Assembly: GCF_001439845.1 (NCBI RefSeq)
Contig: NZ_JYLO01000001.1
Span: 62,001 to 126,000, forward strand
Length of the DNA: 64,000 nt
Direction: 5' to 3'
Origin: Pseudomonas lactis
GTDB lineage: Bacteria > Pseudomonadota > Gammaproteobacteria > Pseudomonadales > Pseudomonadaceae
The first letter of the stretch is position 1; each line of letters begins with the position of its first letter. A program made the position numbers and the translations under genes. Positions 44,433 through 52,362 of the stretch are shown one piece after another. Below the pieces are notes generated by a model. The model searched no databases. It saw nothing but the letters and a program-made list of their open reading frames with translations, and was not told the origin of the DNA.

Positions 44433-44747
44433 ATGCCATTAGTCAACGAGCAAATTACCGACGCGGTCACCCAGACCAACGTCAAAGTGGTGGCCGAATC
44501 GCCTGCGATGGCGATGAGCACTATCTATCAATCCATGGCGCAGGCCACGGCGATTCTGTTCCAGAACGCGGTGTCGGCCCAGCAGCAGCAAAACACCCTG
44601 GCCCAGGCGGCCACCAACCAGGGCGTGATGCAGATCTACAGCGTCGATACCACCGCAGGTGCGGCGGCCACCGAGAAAGTCGCCCAGGGCGGCGTGTCGG
44701 ATAACCTCACCAGCCTGTTGACCGTGCTCAAGTCGTTTCAGCCTTAA
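44433..44747 (+). CDS. RebB-family R-body protein 2
   Basis: A 104-aa RebB-type protein: NEQITDAVTQTNVKVVAESP, then MAMSTIYQSMAQATAILFQN and a Gln-rich stretch (SAQQQQNTLAQAATNQGVMQ). AAGGAA precedes the start. It is nearly identical to the next gene, so the pair is a recent tandem duplication of a structural subunit. Confidence 0.9.
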   Translation: MPLVNEQITDAVTQTNVKVVAESPAMAMSTIYQSMAQATAILFQNAVSAQQQQNTLAQAATNQGVMQIYSVDTTAGAAATEKVAQGGVSDNLTSLLTVLKSFQP

Positions 44748-44797
44748 GCACTGAGCAATAACGGATGTTGTTCTTTCTCAACCCAGGAGTTTCAACC

Positions 44798-45112
44798 ATG
44801 AGTACAGTCAGCCCGCAAATCACCGATGCCGTCACCCAGACCAACGTCAAGGTGGTTGCCGAATCACCCGCGATGGCCATGAGCACTATTTACCAATCCA
44901 TGGGCCAGGCCACGGCGATTCTGTTCCAGAACTCGGTCTCGGCCCAACAGCAACAAAACACCCTGGCTCAGGCGGCTACCAACCAGGGCGTGATGCAGAT
45001 CTACAGTGTCGACACCACCGCTGGCGCCGCCGCCACCGAAAAAGTCGCCCAGGGCGGCGTGGCCGACAACTTGACCAGCCTGCTGGCCGTGCTCAAGTCG
45101 TTCCAACCTTAA
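44798..45112 (+). CDS. RebB-family R-body protein 3
   Basis: A 104-aa near-copy of the gene at 44433. The differences are mainly in the first five residues and single changes such as MGQAT for MAQAT and NSVSA for NAVSA. AGGAG lies upstream. Two almost identical major subunits are a known feature of R-body clusters. A strong terminator follows. Confidence 0.9.
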   Translation: MSTVSPQITDAVTQTNVKVVAESPAMAMSTIYQSMGQATAILFQNSVSAQQQQNTLAQAATNQGVMQIYSVDTTAGAAATEKVAQGGVADNLTSLLAVLKSFQP

Positions 45113-45126
45113 GCTGCAAGGCCCCC

Positions 45127-45161
45127 AACAGCCCCGGCGCCCACAAGGCTCCGGGGCTGTT
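45127..45161 (+). terminator. Terminator of the R-body cluster
   Basis: AACAGCCCCGG and CCGGGGCTGTT form an 11-bp stem with a 13-base loop, followed by GTCGTGT. It ends the rebB genes. The rest of 45162-45408 holds no gene and should contain the gabD promoter. Confidence 0.8.
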
Positions 45162-45408
45162 GTCGTGTGGGCACTTGATCCGAAAGATGAGCCGGATGCG
45201 CCATATTCGTTCTTTTTTTCGAACATCCTATTGCCCTGTACCCCCATTGATCCTAGGATTCGTTTGAGATTTCAAACGCTCTGTCTCTCGTGCGCTCTTT
45301 CATTTCTTCTGCGCGCTGGGGCTGATTTCCCTGACGGCAGCCCACAAGGCGCCTTTCAACAACTCTAATTCGCTCCGCGTGCGCGCGGTGCTGTTAAGGA
45401 AAGCCGAC

Positions 45409-46851
45409 ATGCAGCTTAAAGACACCCAGTTGTTCCGCCAGCAAGCCTTCATTGATGGCGCTTGGGTCGATGCGGACAATGGTCAAACCATCAAGGTCAA
45501 CAACCCGGCCACGGGCGAGATTCTTGGCACCGTGCCGAAGATGGGCGCCGCGGAAACCCGCCGCGCCATCGAAGCCGCCGACAAGGCCCTGCCAGCCTGG
45601 CGCGCACTTACCGCCAAGGAGCGCGCCAACAAGCTGCGCCGTTGGTATGAGCTGCTGATCGAAAACCAGGACGACCTCGGCCGCCTGATGACCCTCGAAC
45701 AAGGCAAGCCGCTGGCCGAAGCCAAGGGCGAAATCGTCTACGCCGCGTCCTTTATCGAGTGGTTCGCCGAAGAAGCCAAGCGCATCTACGGTGACGTGAT
45801 CCCCGGCCACCAGCCCGACAAGCGCCTGATCGTGATCAAGCAGCCTATCGGCGTGACCGCAGCCATCACCCCGTGGAACTTCCCTGCGGCGATGATCACC
45901 CGCAAAGCCGGCCCGGCCCTGGCCGCCGGTTGCACCATGGTGATCAAGCCCGCCTCGCAAACTCCGTTCTCGGCCCTGGCCCTGGTTGAGCTGGCGCACC
46001 GCGCCGGTATCCCTAAAGGCGTGCTCAGCGTAGTCACCGGCAGCGCTGGCGACATCGGCGGCGAGCTGACCAGCAACCCCATCGTGCGTAAATTGTCCTT
46101 CACCGGCTCGACCGAAATTGGTCGCCAGCTGATGGCCGAATGCGCCAAGGACATCAAGAAAGTTTCCCTGGAGCTGGGCGGTAACGCACCGTTCATCGTG
46201 TTCGACGACGCCGACCTGGATAAGGCCGTCGAAGGCGCGATCATCTCCAAGTACCGCAACAACGGCCAGACCTGCGTCTGCGCCAACCGCCTGTACATCC
46301 AGGATTCGGTGTACGACGCCTTCGCTGAAAAGCTCAAGGTGGCGGTGACCAAACTGAAGATCGGCAACGGCCTGGAAGACGGCACCACCACCGGCCCGCT
46401 GATCGACGAAAAAGCCGTGGCCAAGGTGCAGGAACATATCGCTGATGCCCTGAGCAAAGGCGCCAAGCTGTTGGCCGGTGGCAAGGTGATGGAAGGCAAC
46501 TTCTTCGAACCGACCATCCTGGTCGACGTGCCGAAAAACGCCGCCGTCGCCAAGGAAGAAACCTTCGGCCCGCTGGCGCCACTGTTCCGCTTCAAAGACG
46601 AAGCCGAAGTGATCGCCATGTCCAACGACACCGAGTTCGGCCTGGCCTCCTACTTCTACGCCCGCGACCTGGGCCGTGTGTTCCGCGTGGCCGAGGCCCT
46701 GGAATACGGTATGGTCGGCGTCAACACCGGGCTGATCTCCAACGAAGTGGCGCCGTTCGGCGGCATCAAGGCCTCGGGCCTGGGCCGTGAAGGCTCCAAG
46801 TACGGGATCGAGGACTACCTGGAAATCAAATACCTCTGCCTGGGCATCTAA
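45409..46851 (+). CDS. gabD: Succinate-semialdehyde dehydrogenase (NADP+)
   Basis: A 480-aa aldehyde dehydrogenase that oxidises succinic semialdehyde to succinate in GABA degradation. It shows ITPWNFPAAMITRKAGPALA, the catalytic Glu in LELGGNAPFIVFDDADLDKA and the Cys in NNGQTCVCANR, ending FGGIKASGLGREGSKYGIED. AAGGAAAG precedes ATG 45409. It is followed by gabT in the usual Pseudomonas gabDT order. Confidence 0.96.
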   Translation: MQLKDTQLFRQQAFIDGAWVDADNGQTIKVNNPATGEILGTVPKMGAAETRRAIEAADKALPAWRALTAKERANKLRRWYELLIENQDDLGRLMTLEQGKPLAEAKGEIVYAASFIEWFAEEAKRIYGDVIPGHQPDKRLIVIKQPIGVTAAITPWNFPAAMITRKAGPALAAGCTMVIKPASQTPFSALALVELAHRAGIPKGVLSVVTGSAGDIGGELTSNPIVRKLSFTGSTEIGRQLMAECAKDIKKVSLELGGNAPFIVFDDADLDKAVEGAIISKYRNNGQTCVCANRLYIQDSVYDAFAEKLKVAVTKLKIGNGLEDGTTTGPLIDEKAVAKVQEHIADALSKGAKLLAGGKVMEGNFFEPTILVDVPKNAAVAKEETFGPLAPLFRFKDEAEVIAMSNDTEFGLASYFYARDLGRVFRVAEALEYGMVGVNTGLISNEVAPFGGIKASGLGREGSKYGIEDYLEIKYLCLGI

Positions 46852-47028
46852 GGCACGGGATTGCAGTAAACGCAGAGGGCACGAGAGCGCTGCCCCTTTG
46901 CGTGTTTCACATGGTTATTCGCAGTGGCCGGGAAAGCTGTGGCAGTCGATCATCGCATGCTGCCGTAGTTGCCTCCCCGCCACCTATCCTTGAGCCACGC
47001 CGCCCGATGAGCGGCGAATGAGGACTTT

Positions 47029-48306
47029 ATGAGCAAGACCAACGCATCCCTGATGAAACGCCGCGAAGCCGCTGTACCGCGCGGTGTTGGCCAGATTCAC
47101 CCGATCTTCGCCGACTCCGCGAAGAACGCCACCGTGACCGACGTTGAAGGTCGCGAGTTCATCGACTTCGCCGGTGGTATCGCCGTGCTGAACACCGGCC
47201 ACGTGCACCCCAAAATCATCGCGGCCGTGACCGAGCAACTCAACAAGCTGACCCACACCTGCTTCCAGGTATTGGCCTACGAGCCCTACGTAGAAGTGTG
47301 CGAGAAAGTCGCCGCCAAGGTGCCAGGTGATTTCGCCAAGAAAACCCTGCTGGTCACCACCGGTTCCGAAGCGGTAGAAAACGCCGTGAAAATCGCCCGC
47401 GCCGCCACGGGCCGTGCCGGTGTAATCGCCTTCACCGGTGCTTACCACGGCCGTACCATGATGACCCTGGGCCTCACCGGTAAGGTGGTGCCTTACTCGG
47501 CCGGCATGGGCCTGATGCCAGGTGGCGTGTTCCGTGCGCTGTACCCTAACGAACTGCACGGTGTGAGCGTCGACGACTCCATCGCCAGCATCGAGCGCAT
47601 TTTCAAGAACGATGCCGAGCCGCGTGATATCGCCGCCATCATCATCGAGCCGGTGCAGGGCGAAGGCGGTTTCTACGTCGCGCCAAAAGCCTTCATGAAG
47701 CGCCTGCGCGAACTGTGCGACAAGCACGGTATCCTGCTGATTGCCGACGAAGTGCAAACCGGTGCCGGGCGTACCGGTACCTTCTTCGCCATGGAACAGA
47801 TGGGCGTTGCCGCCGACCTGACCACCTTCGCCAAATCCATCGCCGGCGGCTTCCCGCTGGCCGGTGTGTGCGGCAAGGCCGAGTACATGGACGCCATCGC
47901 CCCAGGCGGCCTGGGCGGCACCTATGCCGGTAGCCCGATTGCCTGCGCCGCGGCCCTGGCCGTGATGGAAGTGTTCGAAGAAGAGCACCTGCTGGACCGC
48001 TGCAAGGCCGTGGGCGAGCGCCTGGTGACTGGCCTCAAGGCCATTCAGGCCAAGTACCCGGTGATCGGCGAAGTACGTGCCTTGGGCGCGATGATCGCGG
48101 TCGAGCTGTTCGAAGACGGCGACACCCACAAGCCAAACGCTGCCGCCGTTGCTTCTGTGGTGGCCAAGGCGCGTGACAAGGGCCTGATCCTGCTGTCCTG
48201 CGGTACCTACGGCAACGTATTGCGCGTACTGGTGCCCCTGACCTCGCCGGACGAGCAGTTGGACAAGGGCCTGGCGATCATCGAAGAGTGCTTCTCCGAA
48301 CTCTGA
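47029..48306 (+). CDS. gabT: 4-aminobutyrate--2-oxoglutarate aminotransferase
   Basis: A 425-aa class-III aminotransferase converting GABA and 2-oxoglutarate to succinic semialdehyde and glutamate. Landmarks are DFAGGIAVLNTGHVHPKI, TTGSEAVENAVKIARAATGR, AYHGRTMMTLGLTGK, ADEVQTGAGRTGTFFAMEQM and TTFAKSIAGGFPL with the PLP Lys. The 177-bp gap after gabD contains no gene. Confidence 0.96.
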   Translation: MSKTNASLMKRREAAVPRGVGQIHPIFADSAKNATVTDVEGREFIDFAGGIAVLNTGHVHPKIIAAVTEQLNKLTHTCFQVLAYEPYVEVCEKVAAKVPGDFAKKTLLVTTGSEAVENAVKIARAATGRAGVIAFTGAYHGRTMMTLGLTGKVVPYSAGMGLMPGGVFRALYPNELHGVSVDDSIASIERIFKNDAEPRDIAAIIIEPVQGEGGFYVAPKAFMKRLRELCDKHGILLIADEVQTGAGRTGTFFAMEQMGVAADLTTFAKSIAGGFPLAGVCGKAEYMDAIAPGGLGGTYAGSPIACAAALAVMEVFEEEHLLDRCKAVGERLVTGLKAIQAKYPVIGEVRALGAMIAVELFEDGDTHKPNAAAVASVVAKARDKGLILLSCGTYGNVLRVLVPLTSPDEQLDKGLAIIEECFSEL

Positions 48307-48314
48307 CACGCCCC

Positions 48315-48413
48315 TGTAGGAGCGAGCTTGCTCGCGAAAAACCCCCAGGCACCGCGCTTCAAAGGCTGCCCGCGTTTTCGTTGACGACCTTCGCGAGCAA
48401 GCTCGCTCCTACA
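48315..48413. repeat. REP palindrome (TGTAGGAGCGAGC family)
   Basis: TGTAGGAGCGAGCTTGCTCG and its exact reverse complement flank a ~58-bp spacer. The spacer (CAGGCACCGCG..., TCGTTGACG) also resembles that of the copy at 28365, so the two are full-length relatives. Confidence 0.88.
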
Positions 48414-48425
48414 AAAAGAAAAAGC

Positions 48426-48451
48426 AAAAAAACCGCTTCGGCGGTTTTTTT
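48426..48451 (+). terminator. Intrinsic terminator after gabT
   Basis: AAAAAACCGC, loop TTCG, GCGGTTTTTT: a stable UUCG tetraloop hairpin with flanking A and T runs. Confidence 0.92.
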
Positions 48452-48520
48452 GTGCCTGCTTCATTGTACGCACGCGCCTGCATTGTCTAAGGTGCAAGCA
48501 TTGCCGATGGAGCGTGCTGG

Positions 48521-49723
48521 ATGACTGCTGTTGATTTACCCGCTGTACCCCGAGTGTTAATCGCCGAAGCAGACCCTTGGTCGCGGGACCTGCTCAAGCA
48601 AGTGCTGTTGAATGTGCGCTGTGACGCACGGCTGGATGTGTGCGCCGACGGGCAGCACGCCGCCACGCTGTTGGGTGAAAAAACCTATGACCTGATCCTC
48701 GCGGATTGGGAGCTGCCGGGCGTGGATGGCCTGAGCCTGCTGCGCAGCGTGCGCCAGAAGCGTCGCTCGCTGCCGTTTATCTTGCTGAGCAGTCGCAACG
48801 ACAGCGCCAGCGTACGCGAAGCCTTGCCCCTGGCGCCCACCGCCTACCTCACCCGCCCACTGAACATGGAAAGCCTGACCCAGCGCCTGCAAGATCTGCT
48901 GCTCAACGAAGGCGAAAGCGTGTACTGCGAGATCCCACCGCTGGCGCCGGGCATGACCTTGCCAGCCTTTCTGGAGCGGCGCCGCGAGGTCTGCGATGGG
49001 GCGCCGTTGCGCGTGGATGTGAAAGCCGCCGTGCAACACAGCCTCGGCCCCGAAGGCCTGGACCTCAAGCAGTTGGAGGACCAGGTGCACAGCGACCCGC
49101 AAATCACCGCCGTACTGATCGCCGCCGCCAACAGCGCCGGCTACCACGGCACGCCGGTGCAGACCCTGCCAGAAGCCCTGCACAAGTTGGTGCCCGGCCA
49201 GAGCATGAACCTCATCCTTGGCCTGGCGCTCAAGCACAACGTAGTGTTGGGTGACCCTGGGCTGGTGGCCTACGCCGAGCGGCACTGGCAATTGTCCCAA
49301 GACAGCGCCGACTACGCCCGGCGCCTGGCGCGCATGCTGGAGCTTGATCACGAGCGCTGCTACAGCGCGTGCATCCTGCACCGCTTGGGCGACCTGGCTT
49401 TGTTGCGCTGCCTGGAAGACTGGCGCCAGGGCGGCGGTGCCCTGGATGACGAAGCCATAGGGGAATCCCTCGACGCCTTTGGCGCCGCCTACGGTTCGGC
49501 GTTGCGCACGCGTTGGCGCTTGCCGCTGGAGTTGCGGCAGTTGATCGCGGGGATCTATTCACTTGAAGGCGGGGTGTATTCGCGCGAAGCCCTGGTGGTG
49601 AACCTGGCGGTGCAAATGGCGCGGCTGACCGAGCACGAAGGGCTCGAAGAACTGGCGGGCAGCAAGACCGCGCGGCTGCTCAAGGTAGGCTTGCCGGAAC
49701 TGACCCGAGTGCGCAAAACCTGA
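48521..49723 (+). CDS. Response regulator with C-terminal HDOD domain
   Basis: A 400-aa protein. The receiver domain (about 10-130) has the acidic pair region AEADPW, phospho-acceptor Asp in LILADWELPG and Lys-equivalent region LTRPLNMES, where the usual KP is RP. The HDOD domain (about 165-360) contains ITAVLIAAANSAGYHG and ACILHRLGDLALLRC. HDOD proteins act in signalling, often tied to c-di-GMP or motility. No linked kinase is seen. The missing Lys suggests atypical phosphorylation. Confidence 0.82.
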   Translation: MTAVDLPAVPRVLIAEADPWSRDLLKQVLLNVRCDARLDVCADGQHAATLLGEKTYDLILADWELPGVDGLSLLRSVRQKRRSLPFILLSSRNDSASVREALPLAPTAYLTRPLNMESLTQRLQDLLLNEGESVYCEIPPLAPGMTLPAFLERRREVCDGAPLRVDVKAAVQHSLGPEGLDLKQLEDQVHSDPQITAVLIAAANSAGYHGTPVQTLPEALHKLVPGQSMNLILGLALKHNVVLGDPGLVAYAERHWQLSQDSADYARRLARMLELDHERCYSACILHRLGDLALLRCLEDWRQGGGALDDEAIGESLDAFGAAYGSALRTRWRLPLELRQLIAGIYSLEGGVYSREALVVNLAVQMARLTEHEGLEELAGSKTARLLKVGLPELTRVRKT

Positions 49724-49740
49724 AACACACACCGATCAAT

Positions 49741-49811
49741 TGTGGGAGCTGGCTTGCCTGCGATAGCGGTGGGTCAGTTAAGCCGCCATCGCAGGCAAGC
49801 CAGCTCCCACA
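49741..49811. repeat. REP palindrome
   Basis: TGTGGGAGCTGGCTTGCCTG and CAGGCAAGCCAGCTCCCACA with a short spacer. It is located between convergent genes. Confidence 0.88.
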
Positions 49812-49822
49812 GTTGGTCGGTG

Positions 49823-50824
49823 TTAACCGGCTATAACGCGGTTCTTGCCTTGGCGCTTGGCCTCATACATCGCCGCATCTGCCCGAGCAAACAGGCCGTC
49901 GAGGGTGGAGTCATCTTCACGCAGGCCGGCCAGGCCCTGGCTGACGGTCACATTGAATTCATGCCCCTCGTAACTGAACACCAACGCCTGGATTTCCTTG
50001 CCCAACCGTTCGGCCACCTGCAGGGCCATCTCCGGTGGGCAACCCGGCAGCACAGCAGCAAATTCTTCGCCGCCAACGCGCCCGAACAGGTCGCCACGGC
50101 GCAATACCCCGCGACCGCTCTCCGCGATACGCCGCAGCACCTGGTCGCCCTCCAGGTGGCCGTAGGTGTCGTTGATGTCTTTGAAATCATCGATGTCCAG
50201 CAACAGGAACGCCAGCGGCGTGCCCTGCGCGCAGGCATTGTCGAAGGCTTGGTTGGCGAGTTCGAAGAAGTGTCGGCGGTTGCTGCTTTGGGTCAGTACA
50301 TCGGTGGTGGCGAGGCGATGCAGTTCCAGCTCAAGTTGCTTCTTTTCGGTGATGTCTTCGGCGATGCCCACCACGATCAGCGCTTCACCGGGCACCACCT
50401 GCTGGTTGATGTAGCACTTGTCGCTCAACCAGCGGATCTGCCCGTCAGCGGTGATGATGCGGTACTCGCGGTCCTCCACGGCACCTTGTTCCAGCACGCG
50501 GGCCAGGCTGTGTTCGGCGTAGTCGAGGTCTTCGGGGTGGACGCTGTTGCGCCATTCACGGTGGTCGGCCAGCAGCAGGCCGGCAGAGCGGCCAAACAGG
50601 CGCTCGTAGGCCGGGCTCACATACAGCACGCGGCGTGTTTCCCAATCAATGGCCCAAAGCACGGCGTTCACGCTGACCAGCAGTGAGCTGAGCAGTTGCT
50701 CACGCTCACTCAGCCGCTCGACTTCACCTTGAGCATGCATAAGCGCCAACAGGGTCGCCGCCGCGGCCGGGCGCGGCGGCTCTGCGGTGGGCACATCGGG
50801 CAGGCTGGGCTTTTCGTGAACCAT
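49823..50824 (-). CDS. PAS-GGDEF diguanylate cyclase
   Basis: A 333-aa cytoplasmic protein. A PAS fold (about 40-155, AVLWAIDWETRRVLYVSPAY to VVGIAEDITEKK) precedes a GGDEF domain (about 165-330) with the active-site GGEEF in FGRVGGEEFAAVLP and the DIDDFKDINDTYGH metal motif. It should make c-di-GMP from GTP. The allosteric RxxD site is not obvious upstream of GGEEF (RRGD is shifted). ATG 50824 is preferred to an in-frame GTG at 50869. Confidence 0.9.
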   Translation of the reverse strand: MVHEKPSLPDVPTAEPPRPAAAATLLALMHAQGEVERLSEREQLLSSLLVSVNAVLWAIDWETRRVLYVSPAYERLFGRSAGLLLADHREWRNSVHPEDLDYAEHSLARVLEQGAVEDREYRIITADGQIRWLSDKCYINQQVVPGEALIVVGIAEDITEKKQLELELHRLATTDVLTQSSNRRHFFELANQAFDNACAQGTPLAFLLLDIDDFKDINDTYGHLEGDQVLRRIAESGRGVLRRGDLFGRVGGEEFAAVLPGCPPEMALQVAERLGKEIQALVFSYEGHEFNVTVSQGLAGLREDDSTLDGLFARADAAMYEAKRQGKNRVIAG

Positions 50825-50981
50825 CGGTACAACTCTCTCTGGGCGCGCCGCAGGTGCAAAGGCGGTCACTACAAGGGGTCACCATGATGGCGAAGTGTTC
50901 TTTGAGAGAGGGGAATTGCGGTGAAGTTCCGTGAACAGCGTGGATTGACGGTGCCCGGAAAATGGCGCCAAAAAGCCAGTG

Positions 50982-51005
50982 CGTGGGAGGGCGAGCCCTC
51001 CCACG
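50982..51005 (-). terminator. Hairpin after the desaturase gene
   Basis: CGTGGGAGGGC, loop GA, GCCCTCCCACG: an 11-bp perfect stem. On the minus strand it follows the desaturase stop and is trailed by a CTTTTTGG stretch. Confidence 0.75.
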
Positions 51006-51011
51006 GCGCCC

Positions 51012-52196
51012 TTACGCCGCTGTAGGGCGCAACGAGTAAGTCTTCAACTGGTGGGCAAAATCGCGCAGGGATTGGATGCCGCTGGCCTCGGCTTCATGCA
51101 CCCATTCCTTGATCGCGGCCAGCATATCGTGGCCGTTGGAACTGGTCTTGAGCCAGATCTGCTGCAGCGCCAGGCGCTTTTCGTAGATCACGGTCAGGGC
51201 ATGGCTGTGTTCCAGCATGCTCTGGATGCGCAGGTGGTGGCGGTCTTCCAGCAAGCTGGTTTCCCGCGACAACAGGCGCTTGGCGCGATGGAACTGGTGG
51301 CGCACTGAATGATCGACCTTCTCCAGCTCCTGCTTGACCAGCGGGCCAATTACCAACTTGCGGTATTGGGCCATGATCTGGAAGCGGTTGTTGAGGATCG
51401 CCATGGCAGTGTCCATGTCCAGGCTGCCCTTGCCTTCCACGCGGTGGGCGATGGGCGCTACACGCTGCACCTTGGCCAGGCGCAGGAAGCTGAACACTTT
51501 GATCCAGGCCCAACCCAGGTCGAACTCCCACTTCTTCACCGACAGCTTGGCCGAGTTGGGGTAGGTGTGGTGGTTGTTGTGCAGCTCTTCGCCGCCGACG
51601 ATGATGCCCCACGGCACCAGGTTGGTGGCGGCGTCACGGCATTCGAAGTTGCGATAGCCCACGGCATGCCCCAGGCCATTGATCACGCCGGCGGCCCAGA
51701 ACGGGATCCACATCATCTGGATCGCCCAGATGGTGATACCGATGGTGCCGAACAGCAGCAGGTCGATCACGCCCATAAGCGCCACGCCCAGCAGCGGGTA
51801 GCGCGTGTAGAGATTGCGTTCGATCCAGTCGTCCGGGCAGTTCTTGCCGTAGATGCGCAGCGTCTCGGGGTTTTCCGCCTCGGCGCGGTACAGCTCGGCA
51901 CCTTTGCGCAGCACGGTGGACAAGCCCTTGATCACCGGGCTGTGCGGGTCATCGACGGTTTCGCACTTGGCGTGGTGCTTGCGGTGGATGGCGGTCCACT
52001 CGCGGGTGTTCTGCGCCGTGGTCAGCCACAGCCAGAAGCGGAAGAAGTGTTTCAGGCCGGCATTGAGCTCGAGCGAGCGATGGGCCGAATAACGGTGCAG
52101 ATAGACAGTGACCCCAATAATGGTCACGTGGGTCATCAACAGCGTGACTGCCACCAGTTGCCAGGCGGACAGATCAAGAAAACCGTTGTACCACAT
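51012..52196 (-). CDS. desA: Acyl delta-9 fatty acid desaturase (DesA-type)
   Basis: A 394-aa membrane di-iron desaturase that introduces a double bond into acyl chains to keep membranes fluid. The three histidine boxes are HRYSAH (34-39), HRKHH (71-75) and HNNHH (about residue 201, in GGEELHNNHHTYPNSAK). It closely follows the Pseudomonas DesA pattern. It is divergent from the GGDEF/EAL gene; the 166-bp gap contains a TATAAT box at 52304-52309. Confidence 0.9.
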   Translation of the reverse strand: MWYNGFLDLSAWQLVAVTLLMTHVTIIGVTVYLHRYSAHRSLELNAGLKHFFRFWLWLTTAQNTREWTAIHRKHHAKCETVDDPHSPVIKGLSTVLRKGAELYRAEAENPETLRIYGKNCPDDWIERNLYTRYPLLGVALMGVIDLLLFGTIGITIWAIQMMWIPFWAAGVINGLGHAVGYRNFECRDAATNLVPWGIIVGGEELHNNHHTYPNSAKLSVKKWEFDLGWAWIKVFSFLRLAKVQRVAPIAHRVEGKGSLDMDTAMAILNNRFQIMAQYRKLVIGPLVKQELEKVDHSVRHQFHRAKRLLSRETSLLEDRHHLRIQSMLEHSHALTVIYEKRLALQQIWLKTSSNGHDMLAAIKEWVHEAEASGIQSLRDFAHQLKTYSLRPTAA

Positions 52197-52362
52197 AGGC
52201 TGTATGGCCCTCAGATAAAGAAAAAAACAGCACCCGCATTATCACTTCCTTTGCAGATAAAACCAGTCACTGTTTCAGATAAGACTTACAAAGTGTTTCC
52301 TCCTCTATAATCCTGATCCTTTGTAGGGCGATTCTGGTTATTTAGTAAGGATTACTAAACAT

